Assembly (NCBI RefSeq): GCF_001750725.1
Contig: NZ_CP017279.1
Span: 2,294,001-2,358,000, forward strand
Reading direction: 5' to 3'
DNA length: 64,000 nucleotides
Origin: Enterobacter ludwigii
Lineage (GTDB): Bacteria; Pseudomonadota; Gammaproteobacteria; Enterobacterales; Enterobacteriaceae
Shown: one piece after another, positions 46,950-55,861 of the stretch
Numbering within the stretch: position 1 is the first letter of the stretch
How the letters are laid out: every line of letters begins with the position of its first letter
Program-made: the position numbers and the translations under genes
Notes under the pieces: generated by a model
The model's input: only the letters and a program-made list of their open reading frames with translations
Database searches by the model: none
What the model was told of the DNA's origin: nothing

Positions 46950-47652
46950 GTGCAACTCCCCGGGAGCCTAACGTACATATACTGAAAAATGATTCCTTTA
47001 GTTTATTACCCGCAGACAATCCATTGTCATCATAAAACACAATGACCTTATTTCTTCCCTTACAGATAGATTTGAATTGCTGCCATCGGGATGAATTCAA
47101 AAAAGTGGATATTTTCTCAACTGAATTATCATCTGTCGTAAATATTTCACAGGAACCGGATTTTTGTACATGCACGACACCATCGGTATCTCGTAATAAT
47201 TTTGGCAGAAGGACAAAGCCAGATATCACCAGGCTGATGCCTAACATTCCGCCAACGATCGTTTTACCGTATCGCCTTAACCCGGGTTTGGTGGCGGAGG
47301 TTAATGCAGTGATGCTATGCGGCAACGCATCTTCTTTTACGTTTTCGATCTGCGCCTGAAAAACAAATCCTTCTCGGGGGATAGTTGCGATCAGATTATC
47401 CATTCCCAGTTCTGCTAACGTTTTGCGCAAAATACTGACATTTTTATTCAGACTGTGACCTGATGGGATCAACCCATACCTTCCCCACACTTCTTCTATA
47501 ATCAGATCCCGATGTAATTGTTTGCGGTTATTCGCAATAAAGAGCTCCAGTAATCTTGCCGTTGCAGCGGACAGAACCACTCTTTCTCCCTGTACACTTA
47601 GCGCTCTGGTCTCTGAATCGTATACAATATGATCATTGATTATCTTTTTCAT
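46924..47652 (-). CDS. CadC/MarT-like membrane-bound winged-helix regulator
   Basis: A 242-residue one-component regulator. Residues ~5-100 form an OmpR/CadC-type winged-helix domain (VVLSAATARLLELFIANNRK, then IIEEVWGRYG, LNKNVSILRKTL and IATIPREGFVF). Residues ~131-150 are a single membrane helix (IVGGMLGISLVISGFVLL). The ~90-residue periplasmic tail has four cysteines (SCEIF, ICKGR, ICTLG, ACENY), possibly disulfide-bonded and redox- or folding-sensitive, as in ToxR and CadC. It shares a 26-base overlap with the FidL-like gene. Its place directly downstream of ecpE suggests it controls the pilus operon or nearby genes; no target can be shown. Confidence 0.82.
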   Translation of the reverse strand: MKKIINDHIVYDSETRALSVQGERVVLSAATARLLELFIANNRKQLHRDLIIEEVWGRYGLIPSGHSLNKNVSILRKTLAELGMDNLIATIPREGFVFQAQIENVKEDALPHSITALTSATKPGLRRYGKTIVGGMLGISLVISGFVLLPKLLRDTDGVVHVQKSGSCEIFTTDDNSVEKISTFLNSSRWQQFKSICKGRNKVIVFYDDNGLSAGNKLKESFFSICTLGSRGVAHACENYVF

Positions 47653-47748
47653 CCGGGAACTCTTTTATTATCGGCGGCAATGCCAGCACGCAGTACAGAA
47701 TATATTCCCAGAGTTCAGTTAGCAATATAAGAACTGTTTCTTTAAACT

Positions 47749-48444
47749 TTAACTGTTATTTTTAAAACAACCATCGCCTATCGGTATATATTTTTTCAAC
47801 GCAACGATGAATTTTTTATTTTTAGTGTTTAACGCGCTGCTTCGGTAGGTCTCTCCAGGCAGCAGGTAGCGCATCGTCGCCTCGTCATCGGTTGACTGGC
47901 ATCCCTTGTGTACGATGATCCTGAAAAACGTATTGCCGGTATTTGTCAGCGCCCCTTTTTGCTCATCCAGAGTATAACCTAGCGTCAGCTTTCTGGGCCT
48001 GACCACCAGTATCGTATCCAATGCAATAGCGGGCACAGCTTCACTTGCTTTGCCTGAATGACGTTGAGCAAACAGCGTTACCGGCATCTCGCGAAACTGA
48101 ATCCGGTAGTAACGCTCTTTGTCATCCTCGGGCCCGCGATAGAAGATCTTAAAATACTCCCCGGCGTCCGGGGCGAGCGAAAACGTGAGCGGTGTAAACA
48201 GCAACTCCCCGTCCTTTATTGGCAGACGCTTTTCCCCACCCGGTCCTGGACGGTCGATTTTAATCGCCGAAATGCTGTACACATTCTGTTTGTGGCTGTC
48301 GTTGTAAATATGTTTGCTAATGAACGACCGCTCTGCGGGGATATCATAGATCGTGGAGTCCAGATACAGCGCGTGGGCAGAAAGCGTGTAAAGCGCAATG
48401 CAGAGTCCCACCACACCCTCCGTGACCTTCCGCCAGCGCATCAT
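47749..48444 (-). CDS. ecpE: EcpE-like periplasmic pilus chaperone
   Basis: A 231-residue protein with an N-terminal signal (VTEGVVGLCIALYTLSAHA, cleavage after SAHA) and an alternative-chaperone fold. It shares FKIFYRGPEDDKERYYRIQF with the EcpB-like protein of the same operon, and ILVVRPRKLTLGYTLDE marks the second domain. In the E. coli common pilus operon, EcpE is the second chaperone after the tip adhesin, as here. The ATG overlaps the ecpD stop (ATGA). It is the last pilus gene; 96 bases separate it from the membrane regulator. Confidence 0.85.
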   Translation of the reverse strand: MMRWRKVTEGVVGLCIALYTLSAHALYLDSTIYDIPAERSFISKHIYNDSHKQNVYSISAIKIDRPGPGGEKRLPIKDGELLFTPLTFSLAPDAGEYFKIFYRGPEDDKERYYRIQFREMPVTLFAQRHSGKASEAVPAIALDTILVVRPRKLTLGYTLDEQKGALTNTGNTFFRIIVHKGCQSTDDEATMRYLLPGETYRSSALNTKNKKFIVALKKYIPIGDGCFKNNS

Positions 48445-50057
48445 TTTGTTACTCCCAGCCAGTTCGCGGTGACTTTGATTTCACCACTGGCGCTGACCAC
48501 GCCTTCCCAGTCAGCGCCAGCCACCGTCAGTGCTGAGCGGGAATCATTCATCGGGAACAGCAGCGTTAAGTTGGTGCTGAAAAAGCTGCCATCATCCGTG
48601 TTGTTGGCATCCCATGGCACCTGTTGCCATAACGCATCGTTCAGACTAATGGCATTTTCACTGCAGCTGTTCCTCACCTGAGTAGGGCTTCCCGACGCGG
48701 TGTTGTATTGCAGATAGGCAGGGACAGGCACGTTTATCCCCCCCTGGGCCGACGTAAACAGGCAGTAAGGGATATCGTTGATTGTCGTGCTGTCCCCGAT
48801 AACCTGGGCCGTAATACTGTCAGCCTGACGGGGTCCCGATACGGTGACGACGTAATCCATCTCGATCGGCGCGTCATCTCCGATGGTGCCGCTTCCACTG
48901 GCAGAGGCCGTATTATTCGATGAGACAATGCTAATCCCATACTCCTTCGGCACAATATTGAGCTGCAAAGAGGGGGTAAACTGGTAATAGCCTGACTCCG
49001 GAGTTAATGCATTCGTAAACGCAAACGTAAAGGGCTGGCTGTTGGTAATACTGACGCCTGCATCCACCAGATTCTTAAGGAATGTTTTCGACAAAAAGAC
49101 ATAGATATACTGGCCAGATGTCGAAAAGACGTTGTAATACGCCGTCGAGGCGCTGAAGTTATACCATGTCGAGCCATTTCCCGAATATTTCACGGTGGTT
49201 GCGGAAGGGGTAAAACCCAACGCAGCAGAATCGATATACGCTCTGAACGTCAACGATGCCGTCAAATTTTGCGTCTGCTCAAGGTTGTATTTGACCATTT
49301 TACAAATTACGCCATCAACGTTACTGACGACACCCAGCTCACAGGATCCGGAATCATTTGTGATGCTTGGGGTTCCATCACTGGCGATCCACAGCTCCTG
49401 AAAGGCACTTGTTGATTCCAGCGCCAGATGTCCCCGCTTGTTTAACGTGTAATTGATGTAATTCCAGCGACCTGTTGTCTGATCCTTACAGCGTTGTCCT
49501 GAGGCGTAATCATAGTTAACCGAGGTATAGCAGCGGTTAAAAACATAGGTTTCGCTGCCACCCGTCGGCATATTACGAAAATACTCATAGGCTGAGTTGC
49601 TCAGCGAAGCAAAGCCATACGCTCCGCCAATAACCCCCGCCACGGATCCAACCTGCGCGTGGTAAAAACCATTGTTATCCACCCCCTGCCCGGCAATGTA
49701 GCCCGTCGTCGGACACTGCGAACCTCGGTAGCAGCGTATTCCTGTGAAAGGAGCATCAATGGGCGAATTATCAATCCACATATCCTGATAATTATTGGCC
49801 GGCGCAGTCCAAATGACATAACCCAGGTAACCGAGGCTGACCTGAGATGTGCCGTATTTAACCCAGGTATTTGAGCCGCTGAAACGGGGATCTAACGCGG
49901 ACGGCGTAATGAAATACTCACCGTCAATGTCGTTCTCGATAAATAAAAACGTGTTGTTGATCGCCCCTGACGATGAGGCGGTCAGTGCCCTTGCGGTGAA
50001 GGGAATCAATCCCGCCAAAAACAGGAGCGGAATAAAAACGGAAGCACTTTTTTTCAT
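48441..50057 (-). CDS. ecpD: EcpD-like pilus tip adhesin
   Basis: A 538-residue secreted protein resembling EcpD, the polymerised tip subunit of the common pilus. The signal peptide MKKSASVFIPLLFLAGLIPF ends near TARAL. FLFIENDIDGEYFITPSALD, YTSVNYDYASGQRCKDQTTG and VSASGEIKVTANWLGV at the C-terminus correspond to conserved EcpD stretches; the last also resembles the end of EcpA. Several paired cysteines are present. The ATG four bases after the ecpC stop is preferred to an in-frame start 15 codons upstream inside ecpC. Receptor specificity cannot be judged. Confidence 0.88.
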   Translation of the reverse strand: MKKSASVFIPLLFLAGLIPFTARALTASSSGAINNTFLFIENDIDGEYFITPSALDPRFSGSNTWVKYGTSQVSLGYLGYVIWTAPANNYQDMWIDNSPIDAPFTGIRCYRGSQCPTTGYIAGQGVDNNGFYHAQVGSVAGVIGGAYGFASLSNSAYEYFRNMPTGGSETYVFNRCYTSVNYDYASGQRCKDQTTGRWNYINYTLNKRGHLALESTSAFQELWIASDGTPSITNDSGSCELGVVSNVDGVICKMVKYNLEQTQNLTASLTFRAYIDSAALGFTPSATTVKYSGNGSTWYNFSASTAYYNVFSTSGQYIYVFLSKTFLKNLVDAGVSITNSQPFTFAFTNALTPESGYYQFTPSLQLNIVPKEYGISIVSSNNTASASGSGTIGDDAPIEMDYVVTVSGPRQADSITAQVIGDSTTINDIPYCLFTSAQGGINVPVPAYLQYNTASGSPTQVRNSCSENAISLNDALWQQVPWDANNTDDGSFFSTNLTLLFPMNDSRSALTVAGADWEGVVSASGEIKVTANWLGVTK

Positions 50058-50061
50058 AGCA

Positions 50062-52554
50062 TTATCTCTGCGCCATCGTGGTTTGCGGTGCACATTTAAC
50101 ATCCCCTACCCACGCAGCGCCCCTGGCTTTTTCCAGATCTAAATCCGCTTCGCAGATATTACCGTTGGCGGACACCAGGGTAATAACGGGATACTTCTTA
50201 TCAATATCAATGGCGAACTCACCTTTCGCGTCGGTGCGCGTTTTGCCAATGTGGTTATGGATGTCCGTATTTGACGCCAGTTCACCATTGGGATATCGCA
50301 CCCGGCCAAACACGGTCACCATGCTTTTCACCTCAGGTGACACCACGCCGACGTTACCGGGATAAAGGTTAAGCGCCTGTTTACGGCCCGAGACAATGTC
50401 AAAACTGTCTTCAGAGTTTTTATCATTCATAATTTCCAGCTTGTATTGCGCGTAAGGCGGGAGTGCAATAAAGCTCGATTTGCCGCTAAGAATATAATTT
50501 CGGTTATTTATTTTTGCGGCCAGCTTTCCATCACCCACAAGATCGGTTTTCACAATAATGCCCGAGCGCTGTCGCTCTTTGCTCAGACCAAAATCCCCAC
50601 CCGCCCAGGCAACGGAACCCTGAGAGGAGAAGTTCATATTGGTCGAGTTGTCCGCTGAACGGGTCACCGAAACCGTCCCGCCGTTATAGCGGGTGTCATA
50701 ACTCAGGTTGCCATTTACAGAGTAATTGTTGTCGTAGTTCTGCTCTCCACTCAGGCGAGTCGAGGCAGAAATGCCTGCAGACGTAATGACGCTATCCTCA
50801 AATTGTTTACGCGCGCTGATATTGCCCTGTGTTGCGCCGTAGCGATCGCGTGAAACCCCGACACTCATCCACGAGGCCAGCGGCAGCGATAAATCCAGGC
50901 TGACATAGCGTTCCTGACGTCCGTCATCATTCGTATTGTTGTAGTAATAGCGCTGTACCCCGGCCCGTAACCCCACTGTGGCGTACCGTCCTGCATAGAG
51001 GGTGGTACTGTAATCCAGGTTTCGGTAGGTATTACCGGAATAGCGGTTTTCGGTCTGGCTGACCGTTAACGTGCCACCGTGCGGAATAAACCGGCTCAGG
51101 TTCAATGTTGCGCCAACCGAATAGTTATCCCGCTCCTGCACCGGCAGACGGTTACCGATTTTGCTGTCTTCCCGCGACGCCCACAGCGATCCAAACCCGC
51201 CTGGAGCATTAAGACTGGCGCTGCTGACGTTGCGCCATGTTCCGTCGTTCGCCACCAGCGTTTGTGTCCCGACACTGACATATTCGTTGACGTTAAGGGT
51301 AATGTCCGTTTCATTGACGGCATTGTCATCAAACCCATAGCCTGTCGTTTTCAGGGTTAGCCCGGAGAGCATTGCCAGGGTTAACGAGGCCGCACCACCC
51401 GCAATCCAGGTCTGTTCACTGCCGGCATCACGGTAATGATTGCGTTTATAACTCACGCGGTCGTAATCAAGTGAACCGCCAAAAATTTGCCATGCGACTT
51501 CATGCAGGCCTGCGGCCTGCTGGCGGGCAAAAATTTTATTCACCCGACTGACGCGGGTGTTCACCGTCCGGCCATTTACCACGACATCCACCGTGACGTC
51601 ATACACACCGTAAGGGAACCGGCTGGTGTCAATTTCGTAGCTGCCCATGTTGAAGTTCTGAACGCTTAACAAGCGCCCATCACGAAACACATGCACTTCA
51701 CCGGCAGACGGTAAAAATATGGTTATTGGGATCAAGGACAGGGAGGTGTTTTCAACCACCGTACTGCCTTTATTGCCGTAGCTGACGCCGTAGATCTTGC
51801 CGCCATTCAGCGCATTGAGGCTGGCGATCGACTGAACGTTCCAGGTGTCGAGTATGCCCAACGCCAGACGATAACCCTCATAATCGCGCTCATACATGGC
51901 ACGATACAGTTTGCTGGAGCGGTTACTCTCGCCAATACCATAGACCGAGCCATTGATATTGAGGTGGTGCTCTCTCAACGAGGTGGTGTTATCCAGTGTT
52001 AAATAACTGCGGGAGCTGCTGCCATTACGGTAGTCATTGTAATAGGTGCCAAAGTTGTAATTCAGCACAGTAGACAGTCGATCAACGCTGGACGGTCCCA
52101 GCAATGAACTGCGGGCGACCACCGCTTCAGTCAGGGCATCCCGGCTGACAATCATCTCCAGATGAAAAGAGGAGACGTTTAATTTCAGCCGTGCGTCTCG
52201 CGAAAGGGCAAGAGAGGTATTGTCGATAAATTTCGCATCGCCTATTTTTTCCACCATCTCGCGCGTTTTCTCTGAAAGCACCGCGTTATTGGGCAAATCG
52301 GCAATCATAATGGATTTTACAACGATATTTCCCTCAACCAGCGAGATGACCGCATCAGCAATTTTTTGTTGGCTTTTTGTATCCGTCTCCTGGTAGCGGA
52401 TATAAACGGGGACCGTCATCCCCTGTTCAAGAGAACGCGCGAATGCCCCTGGAATAACATAATTACCAATCTTAACCGGTGCAGAATGCGCAACCCCTGA
52501 TGTTAGCGCATAAGAGAGTAATAAACTCCCTCCTATAAGATATTTAAAAGACAT
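50062..52554 (-). CDS. ecpC: EcpC-like outer-membrane pilus usher
   Basis: An 830-residue usher of the alternative (CFA/I-like, alpha-fimbrial) type that secretes and assembles ECP subunits across the outer membrane. A signal peptide (YLIGGSLLLSYALTSGVAHS) precedes the N-terminal domain. A beta-barrel follows, with recurring strand motifs such as SVYGIGESNRSSKLYRAMYE and YRNLDYSTTLYAGRYATVGL. The C-terminal domain has VFGRVRYPNGELASNTDIHN and ICEADLDLEKA. Translation probably begins at the second of two in-frame ATGs (52554), because TAAGG abuts the first directly. It lies between the first chaperone and the adhesin, as in E. coli. Confidence 0.9.
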   Translation of the reverse strand: MSFKYLIGGSLLLSYALTSGVAHSAPVKIGNYVIPGAFARSLEQGMTVPVYIRYQETDTKSQQKIADAVISLVEGNIVVKSIMIADLPNNAVLSEKTREMVEKIGDAKFIDNTSLALSRDARLKLNVSSFHLEMIVSRDALTEAVVARSSLLGPSSVDRLSTVLNYNFGTYYNDYRNGSSSRSYLTLDNTTSLREHHLNINGSVYGIGESNRSSKLYRAMYERDYEGYRLALGILDTWNVQSIASLNALNGGKIYGVSYGNKGSTVVENTSLSLIPITIFLPSAGEVHVFRDGRLLSVQNFNMGSYEIDTSRFPYGVYDVTVDVVVNGRTVNTRVSRVNKIFARQQAAGLHEVAWQIFGGSLDYDRVSYKRNHYRDAGSEQTWIAGGAASLTLAMLSGLTLKTTGYGFDDNAVNETDITLNVNEYVSVGTQTLVANDGTWRNVSSASLNAPGGFGSLWASREDSKIGNRLPVQERDNYSVGATLNLSRFIPHGGTLTVSQTENRYSGNTYRNLDYSTTLYAGRYATVGLRAGVQRYYYNNTNDDGRQERYVSLDLSLPLASWMSVGVSRDRYGATQGNISARKQFEDSVITSAGISASTRLSGEQNYDNNYSVNGNLSYDTRYNGGTVSVTRSADNSTNMNFSSQGSVAWAGGDFGLSKERQRSGIIVKTDLVGDGKLAAKINNRNYILSGKSSFIALPPYAQYKLEIMNDKNSEDSFDIVSGRKQALNLYPGNVGVVSPEVKSMVTVFGRVRYPNGELASNTDIHNHIGKTRTDAKGEFAIDIDKKYPVITLVSANGNICEADLDLEKARGAAWVGDVKCAPQTTMAQR

Positions 52555-52609
52555 ACGCATCCTTACTTTTCGGTATTTTTATTACTGGTACCGGAAATGA
52601 CGCCGTGTA

Positions 52610-53287
52610 TTACTTCACTGTAATAAATTGCTTGCCATGCCAAATCCCAATGCGGGTGCGACTGTTTGACACATCGCTTTTCTGCAATCTTATTTTTGTA
52701 CCTGGCATGACGTAATAACGCTCGCGACACCCGCGTCCCCGATCCTGTGACGCCTCTTTGCAGGCTCCGTAAGCAATGACCCGAAACGAGACGTTGCCTT
52801 TGTTGGTGATGACATCCCCGTCACGACCGTATTCAAATCGTTCCTTGCGTGGCGCCACGACCAGAATTGTCCCGATTTCTGCCGACGCCGTCGCAATCGC
52901 GGCTTTGCCAGCCTTAGTCGATGCGCTTTCGCTTACGGGTTCGTCAACCCACTGCAGCCGGTAATAACGTTCTTTGTCATCTTCAGGGCCCTTATAGAAA
53001 AAGCGAAAAACATCTTTCGCATCACCGGGTAAAATAAGGCTCGCCGGTGTAGAAAGTAATTCTCCCGACGTTTCAAATTGCATTTCTGTTCCGTCAGGCA
53101 GCGGTGAGGAGAGCCTTTTTACGGTAACGCTCACATAGCGGGCGGAATCAGTGGTGTTAATAATTTCTTTTGATAACGCGTTTTGATCGGCCGTCATTAT
53201 CGACGTGATATCACCCACATTAATCGCCAGACTGGAAAAGGATATAGCCATCCCTGCCAGCGCTGCGAGTGGCAAATATTTCTTCAT
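52610..53287 (-). CDS. ecpB: EcpB-like periplasmic pilus chaperone
   Basis: A 225-residue periplasmic chaperone with the signal MKKYLPLAALAGMAISFSSL. VFRFFYKGPEDDKERYYRLQ and GTILVVAPRKERFEYGRDGD match the EcpB family. A cysteine pair (GACKEA and RGCRER) may form a disulfide. Partner subunits are presumably the EcpA-like pilin and EcpD-like adhesin. A strong stem-loop separates it from ecpA, so it is probably translated at a lower level than the pilin. Confidence 0.88.
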   Translation of the reverse strand: MKKYLPLAALAGMAISFSSLAINVGDITSIMTADQNALSKEIINTTDSARYVSVTVKRLSSPLPDGTEMQFETSGELLSTPASLILPGDAKDVFRFFYKGPEDDKERYYRLQWVDEPVSESASTKAGKAAIATASAEIGTILVVAPRKERFEYGRDGDVITNKGNVSFRVIAYGACKEASQDRGRGCRERYYVMPGTKIRLQKSDVSNSRTRIGIWHGKQFITVK

Positions 53288-53304
53288 CAGTGCATTCCTG
53301 AGAA

Positions 53305-53331
53305 ATTCGGGAGAGAGCCTCTCCCGAATTA
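53305..53331 (-). terminator. Intercistronic stem-loop after ecpA
   Basis: AATTCGGGAGA (53305-53315) pairs perfectly with TCTCCCGAATT (53321-53331) around a 5-base loop, seven bases after the ecpA stop and before the ecpB start. On the minus strand TTTCTC follows. It probably acts as a partial terminator or 3' mRNA protector giving excess pilin over chaperone and usher (inference from fimbrial operons in general). Confidence 0.65.
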
Positions 53332-53338
53332 ATATTCA

Positions 53339-53923
53339 TTACGCTGGAGTGGTCCAGGTTGCATTGAACTGAACTTTTACGTCACCCGTCCAGTAACCAT
53401 CCGGCAGCGCAGAATAGTCAGTTACAGCAGTCGAACCGTCAGAAGTCGCTGAAGCGATGGAGAATTTGAAGCTGGACTGATCGCTTACACGCTCAGCGCC
53501 GTTATAGGCGCCATCGGCCAGCAGGCTTTCCAGACCTGAAGTGGAAGCCGCATTCACCAGAACGGTTTCGGCAGAGTTAGACAGCGCCTGACCATTCCAT
53601 GCCACGCCCACATTCAGTGTAGATGCATCACCGCTTGCATTGGTCAGCGTATTGCTGATGACCTGAGCAGTCAGTTCAAAATCGGTTGCACTTTCCTGTC
53701 CCTGAATCGTCACATCAAAAGCGCCATCCTGAGTGTTAAACCCATTCAGGCCCTCTGCATACTGGAACGTCAGCGAGTTCAATGGGGTCACGACCAGCAG
53801 GCTGGTTGTATCTTTCGTTGCCGTTGCATCCCATGATGCGGTGGCAGATGCCGTAACATCAGCCATAGCATTTGCAGCAGCAAATACAGAAACCAGAGAG
53901 GCCACCAGTAATAATTTTTTCAT
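53339..53923 (-). CDS. ecpA: EcpA-like major pilin
   Basis: A 194-residue pilin with the signal MKKLLLVASLVSVFAAANAM, mature form beginning near ADVTASATASWDATATKDTT. LLVVTPLNSLTFQYAEGLNG, GSTAVTDYSALPDGYWTGDV and VQFNATWTTP closely resemble the E. coli common pilus major subunit. No cysteines are present in the mature part, as in EcpA. AGGAG abuts an ATG at 53929, so the ATG at 53923 with six-base spacing is taken as the start. It is the first gene of the operon; its long AT-rich upstream region is shared with mdtA. Confidence 0.92.
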   Translation of the reverse strand: MKKLLLVASLVSVFAAANAMADVTASATASWDATATKDTTSLLVVTPLNSLTFQYAEGLNGFNTQDGAFDVTIQGQESATDFELTAQVISNTLTNASGDASTLNVGVAWNGQALSNSAETVLVNAASTSGLESLLADGAYNGAERVSDQSSFKFSIASATSDGSTAVTDYSALPDGYWTGDVKVQFNATWTTPA

Positions 53924-54447
53924 TTTCATCTCCTGAGAACAAACGTACTGCCAGGTGCCATTTAATAAATAACCTGGAAGCTCCATTTAAATGCGAACGG
54001 GATTTACCGCGCCGAAAAAGTATTATTTGAATTATGTTTCAGGACAACCAATCGAATGACGAAAAAACCCTCCGTCGTTAGGATTTTTCTCATAATCATT
54101 CATGGCGAGATCGCTTAAATAAAAATATAAAACCATTTAAATAACATTTTTAAAATAAAAATCTATAATTATCGCAATTTTAGGTAATTTAAACTGTTTT
54201 AGCTTTTTGATACAAATCAAAAGTGGTGCATTGAAAGGAATAACAAAAACATATTTCAAATCAAATAAATACGTCACATTGCAAAAAATCATTAGTTTGT
54301 TAATGATTTGATAACAAGATGAAAAATATTGGTATAACAGAGAATATTCCGATCCTTACATGATGAATAATGAAATTTTCCTAAAGACAAATTAAATAAT
54401 AAAACCAATTGTTATCTTTCTCCGTTTCTCACCCGGCAGATAAATAA

Positions 54448-54480
54448 TAAGAATATTTCAGGTGGCAGGGAATATTCCTG
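54448..54480. promoter_or_regulatory. Paired RcsAB-like boxes between ecpA and mdtA
   Basis: TAAGAATATTTCAG (54448-54461) and AGGGAATATTCCTG (54467-54480) match TAAGAATATTCCTA at 11 and 10 of 14 positions, centred 19 bases apart. A third GAATATTCC lies at 54342-54350. Orientation and target gene are open. Confidence 0.4.
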
Positions 54481-54573
54481 GTAAATTATGCACTGGCAAT
54501 TGATCCGATTTGAAGGCCGTCTCACGCCGCGCCCCTCCCCCTGCCAATCAGACAAATCCAGACAGTCTTCCAT

Positions 54574-54591
54574 ATTTCCTCCATTTTTCTG
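54574..54591 (+). promoter_or_regulatory. Possible BaeR box upstream of mdtA
   Basis: ATTTCCTCCATTTTTCTG matches the recalled BaeR consensus TTTTTCTCCATDATTGGC at about 12 of 18 positions, with CTCCAT intact, about 60 bases before the mdtA ATG. Confidence 0.4.
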
Positions 54592-54652
54592 CCGTGTTGC
54601 CTGACTAAACTAGTATCATTCCCCGAAGTATTCAGGATGAGAACGTATAACG

Positions 54653-55861
54653 ATGAAAGGCAGTAACAAATCCCGCTGGGCAATCGCCGCTGGCATCATT
54701 GTGGTGGCTCTTGCCGCCGCCTGGTTCTGGCACAATCACTCTTCTGACACTTCCGCAGGTGCCAGCAGCCCATCACAGCGTCCCGCGAGTGGCGGACGTC
54801 ACGGCATGCGCGGCGGTGCGCTGGCTCCCGTTCAGGCGGCTACTGCGGTAAATAAAGCGGTGCCCCGTTATCTCTCCGGGCTGGGAACCATTACCGCCGC
54901 CAACACCGTTACGGTTCGCAGCCGTGTGGACGGGCAGTTGATGGCGCTTCACTTCCAGGAAGGCCAACAGGTTAAAGCCGGGGACTTACTGGCAGAAATT
55001 GACCCAAGCCAGTTTAAAGTCACCCTCGCGCAAGCGCAGGGCCAGCTCGCGAAAGACAAGGCCACGCTCGCGAACGCCCGACGCGATTTGGCACGCTACC
55101 AGCAACTGGTGAAAACCAACCTGGTATCGCGTCAGGAACTGGATACGCAGCAGTCTCTGGTCAGCGAAGCGCTGGGCACCCTTAAAGCCGACGAAGCCGC
55201 CGTGGCCAGCGCACAGTTACAGCTCGACTGGAGCCGCATCACCGCCCCGATTGACGGCCGCGTCGGTCTGAAGCAGGTTGATATTGGCAACCAGATTTCC
55301 AGCGGCGATACCACCGGTATCGTGGTCATCACCCAGACGCATCCTGTCGATTTAGTCTTTACCCTGCCGGAAAGCGACATCGCAACCGTGGTTCAGGCGC
55401 AGAAAGCCGGCAAAGGGCTGGTTGTGGAAGCCTGGGATCGCACCAACAAGCAAAAATTGAGCGAAGGCACCCTGCTCAGTCTGGATAACCAGATTGATAC
55501 CACCACCGGCACCATCAAGTTAAAAGCCCGCTTTAACAATCAGGATGATGCGCTTTTCCCGAATCAGTTCGTGAATGCGCGGATGCTGGTCGCGACACAG
55601 GAAAATGCGGTCGTTATCCCGACGGCGGCGCTGCAGATGGGCAACGAAGGGAACTTTGTCTGGGTGCTTAACAGTGAGAATAACGTCAGCAAGCATCTGG
55701 TGAAAACCGGCATTCAGGACAGCCAGACGGTGGTGATCAGCGCCGGCCTTTCCGCAGGTGACCGCGTGGTTACCGACGGTATTGATCGTCTCACCGAGGG
55801 GGCGAAAGTCGAAGTGGTTGAAGGCCAGCAACAGCCTGCTAAGCAGGGAGCGACGTCCTGA
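54653..55861 (+). CDS. mdtA: Multidrug efflux periplasmic adaptor MdtA
   Basis: A 402-residue membrane-fusion protein linking the MdtBC pump to TolC. The N-terminal membrane anchor is [38 protein letters not shown] is the lipoyl half-motif, and a coiled-coil hairpin follows ([20 protein letters not shown] and neighbours). The beta-barrel region carries [18 protein letters not shown]. The C-terminal tail is about a dozen residues shorter than I recall for E. coli MdtA. Its stop overlaps the mdtB ATG by one base. Regulation by BaeSR is expected from the family, and a weak BaeR-like site is seen upstream. Confidence 0.95.
   Translation: MKGSNKSRWAIAAGIIVVALAAAWFWHNHSSDTSAGASSPSQRPASGGRHGMRGGALAPVQAATAVNKAVPRYLSGLGTITAANTVTVRSRVDGQLMALHFQEGQQVKAGDLLAEIDPSQFKVTLAQAQGQLAKDKATLANARRDLARYQQLVKTNLVSRQELDTQQSLVSEALGTLKADEAAVASAQLQLDWSRITAPIDGRVGLKQVDIGNQISSGDTTGIVVITQTHPVDLVFTLPESDIATVVQAQKAGKGLVVEAWDRTNKQKLSEGTLLSLDNQIDTTTGTIKLKARFNNQDDALFPNQFVNARMLVATQENAVVIPTAALQMGNEGNFVWVLNSENNVSKHLVKTGIQDSQTVVISAGLSAGDRVVTDGIDRLTEGAKVEVVEGQQQPAKQGATS

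Larger units (their letters stand above)
53924..54652. promoter_or_regulatory. ecpA-mdtA divergent intergenic region
   Basis: 729 bases, very AT-rich from 53990 to 54430, with no credible ORF and no ecpR gene, which in E. coli lies upstream of ecpA. It holds three GAATATT(C/T)C motifs resembling RcsAB boxes (54339-54352, 54448-54461, 54467-54480), scattered TTCCT pentamers like those bound by EcpR in E. coli (54378-54382, 54475-54479, 54576-54580), and a BaeR-like site near mdtA (54574-54591). The long A/T tracts suit H-NS silencing (inference). Confidence 0.55.

Noticed and set aside
53990..54430. AT-rich stretch considered as a degraded ecpR gene
   Set aside because: No frame shows LuxR-type HTH residues or a long open run on either strand; it looks like a regulatory region.
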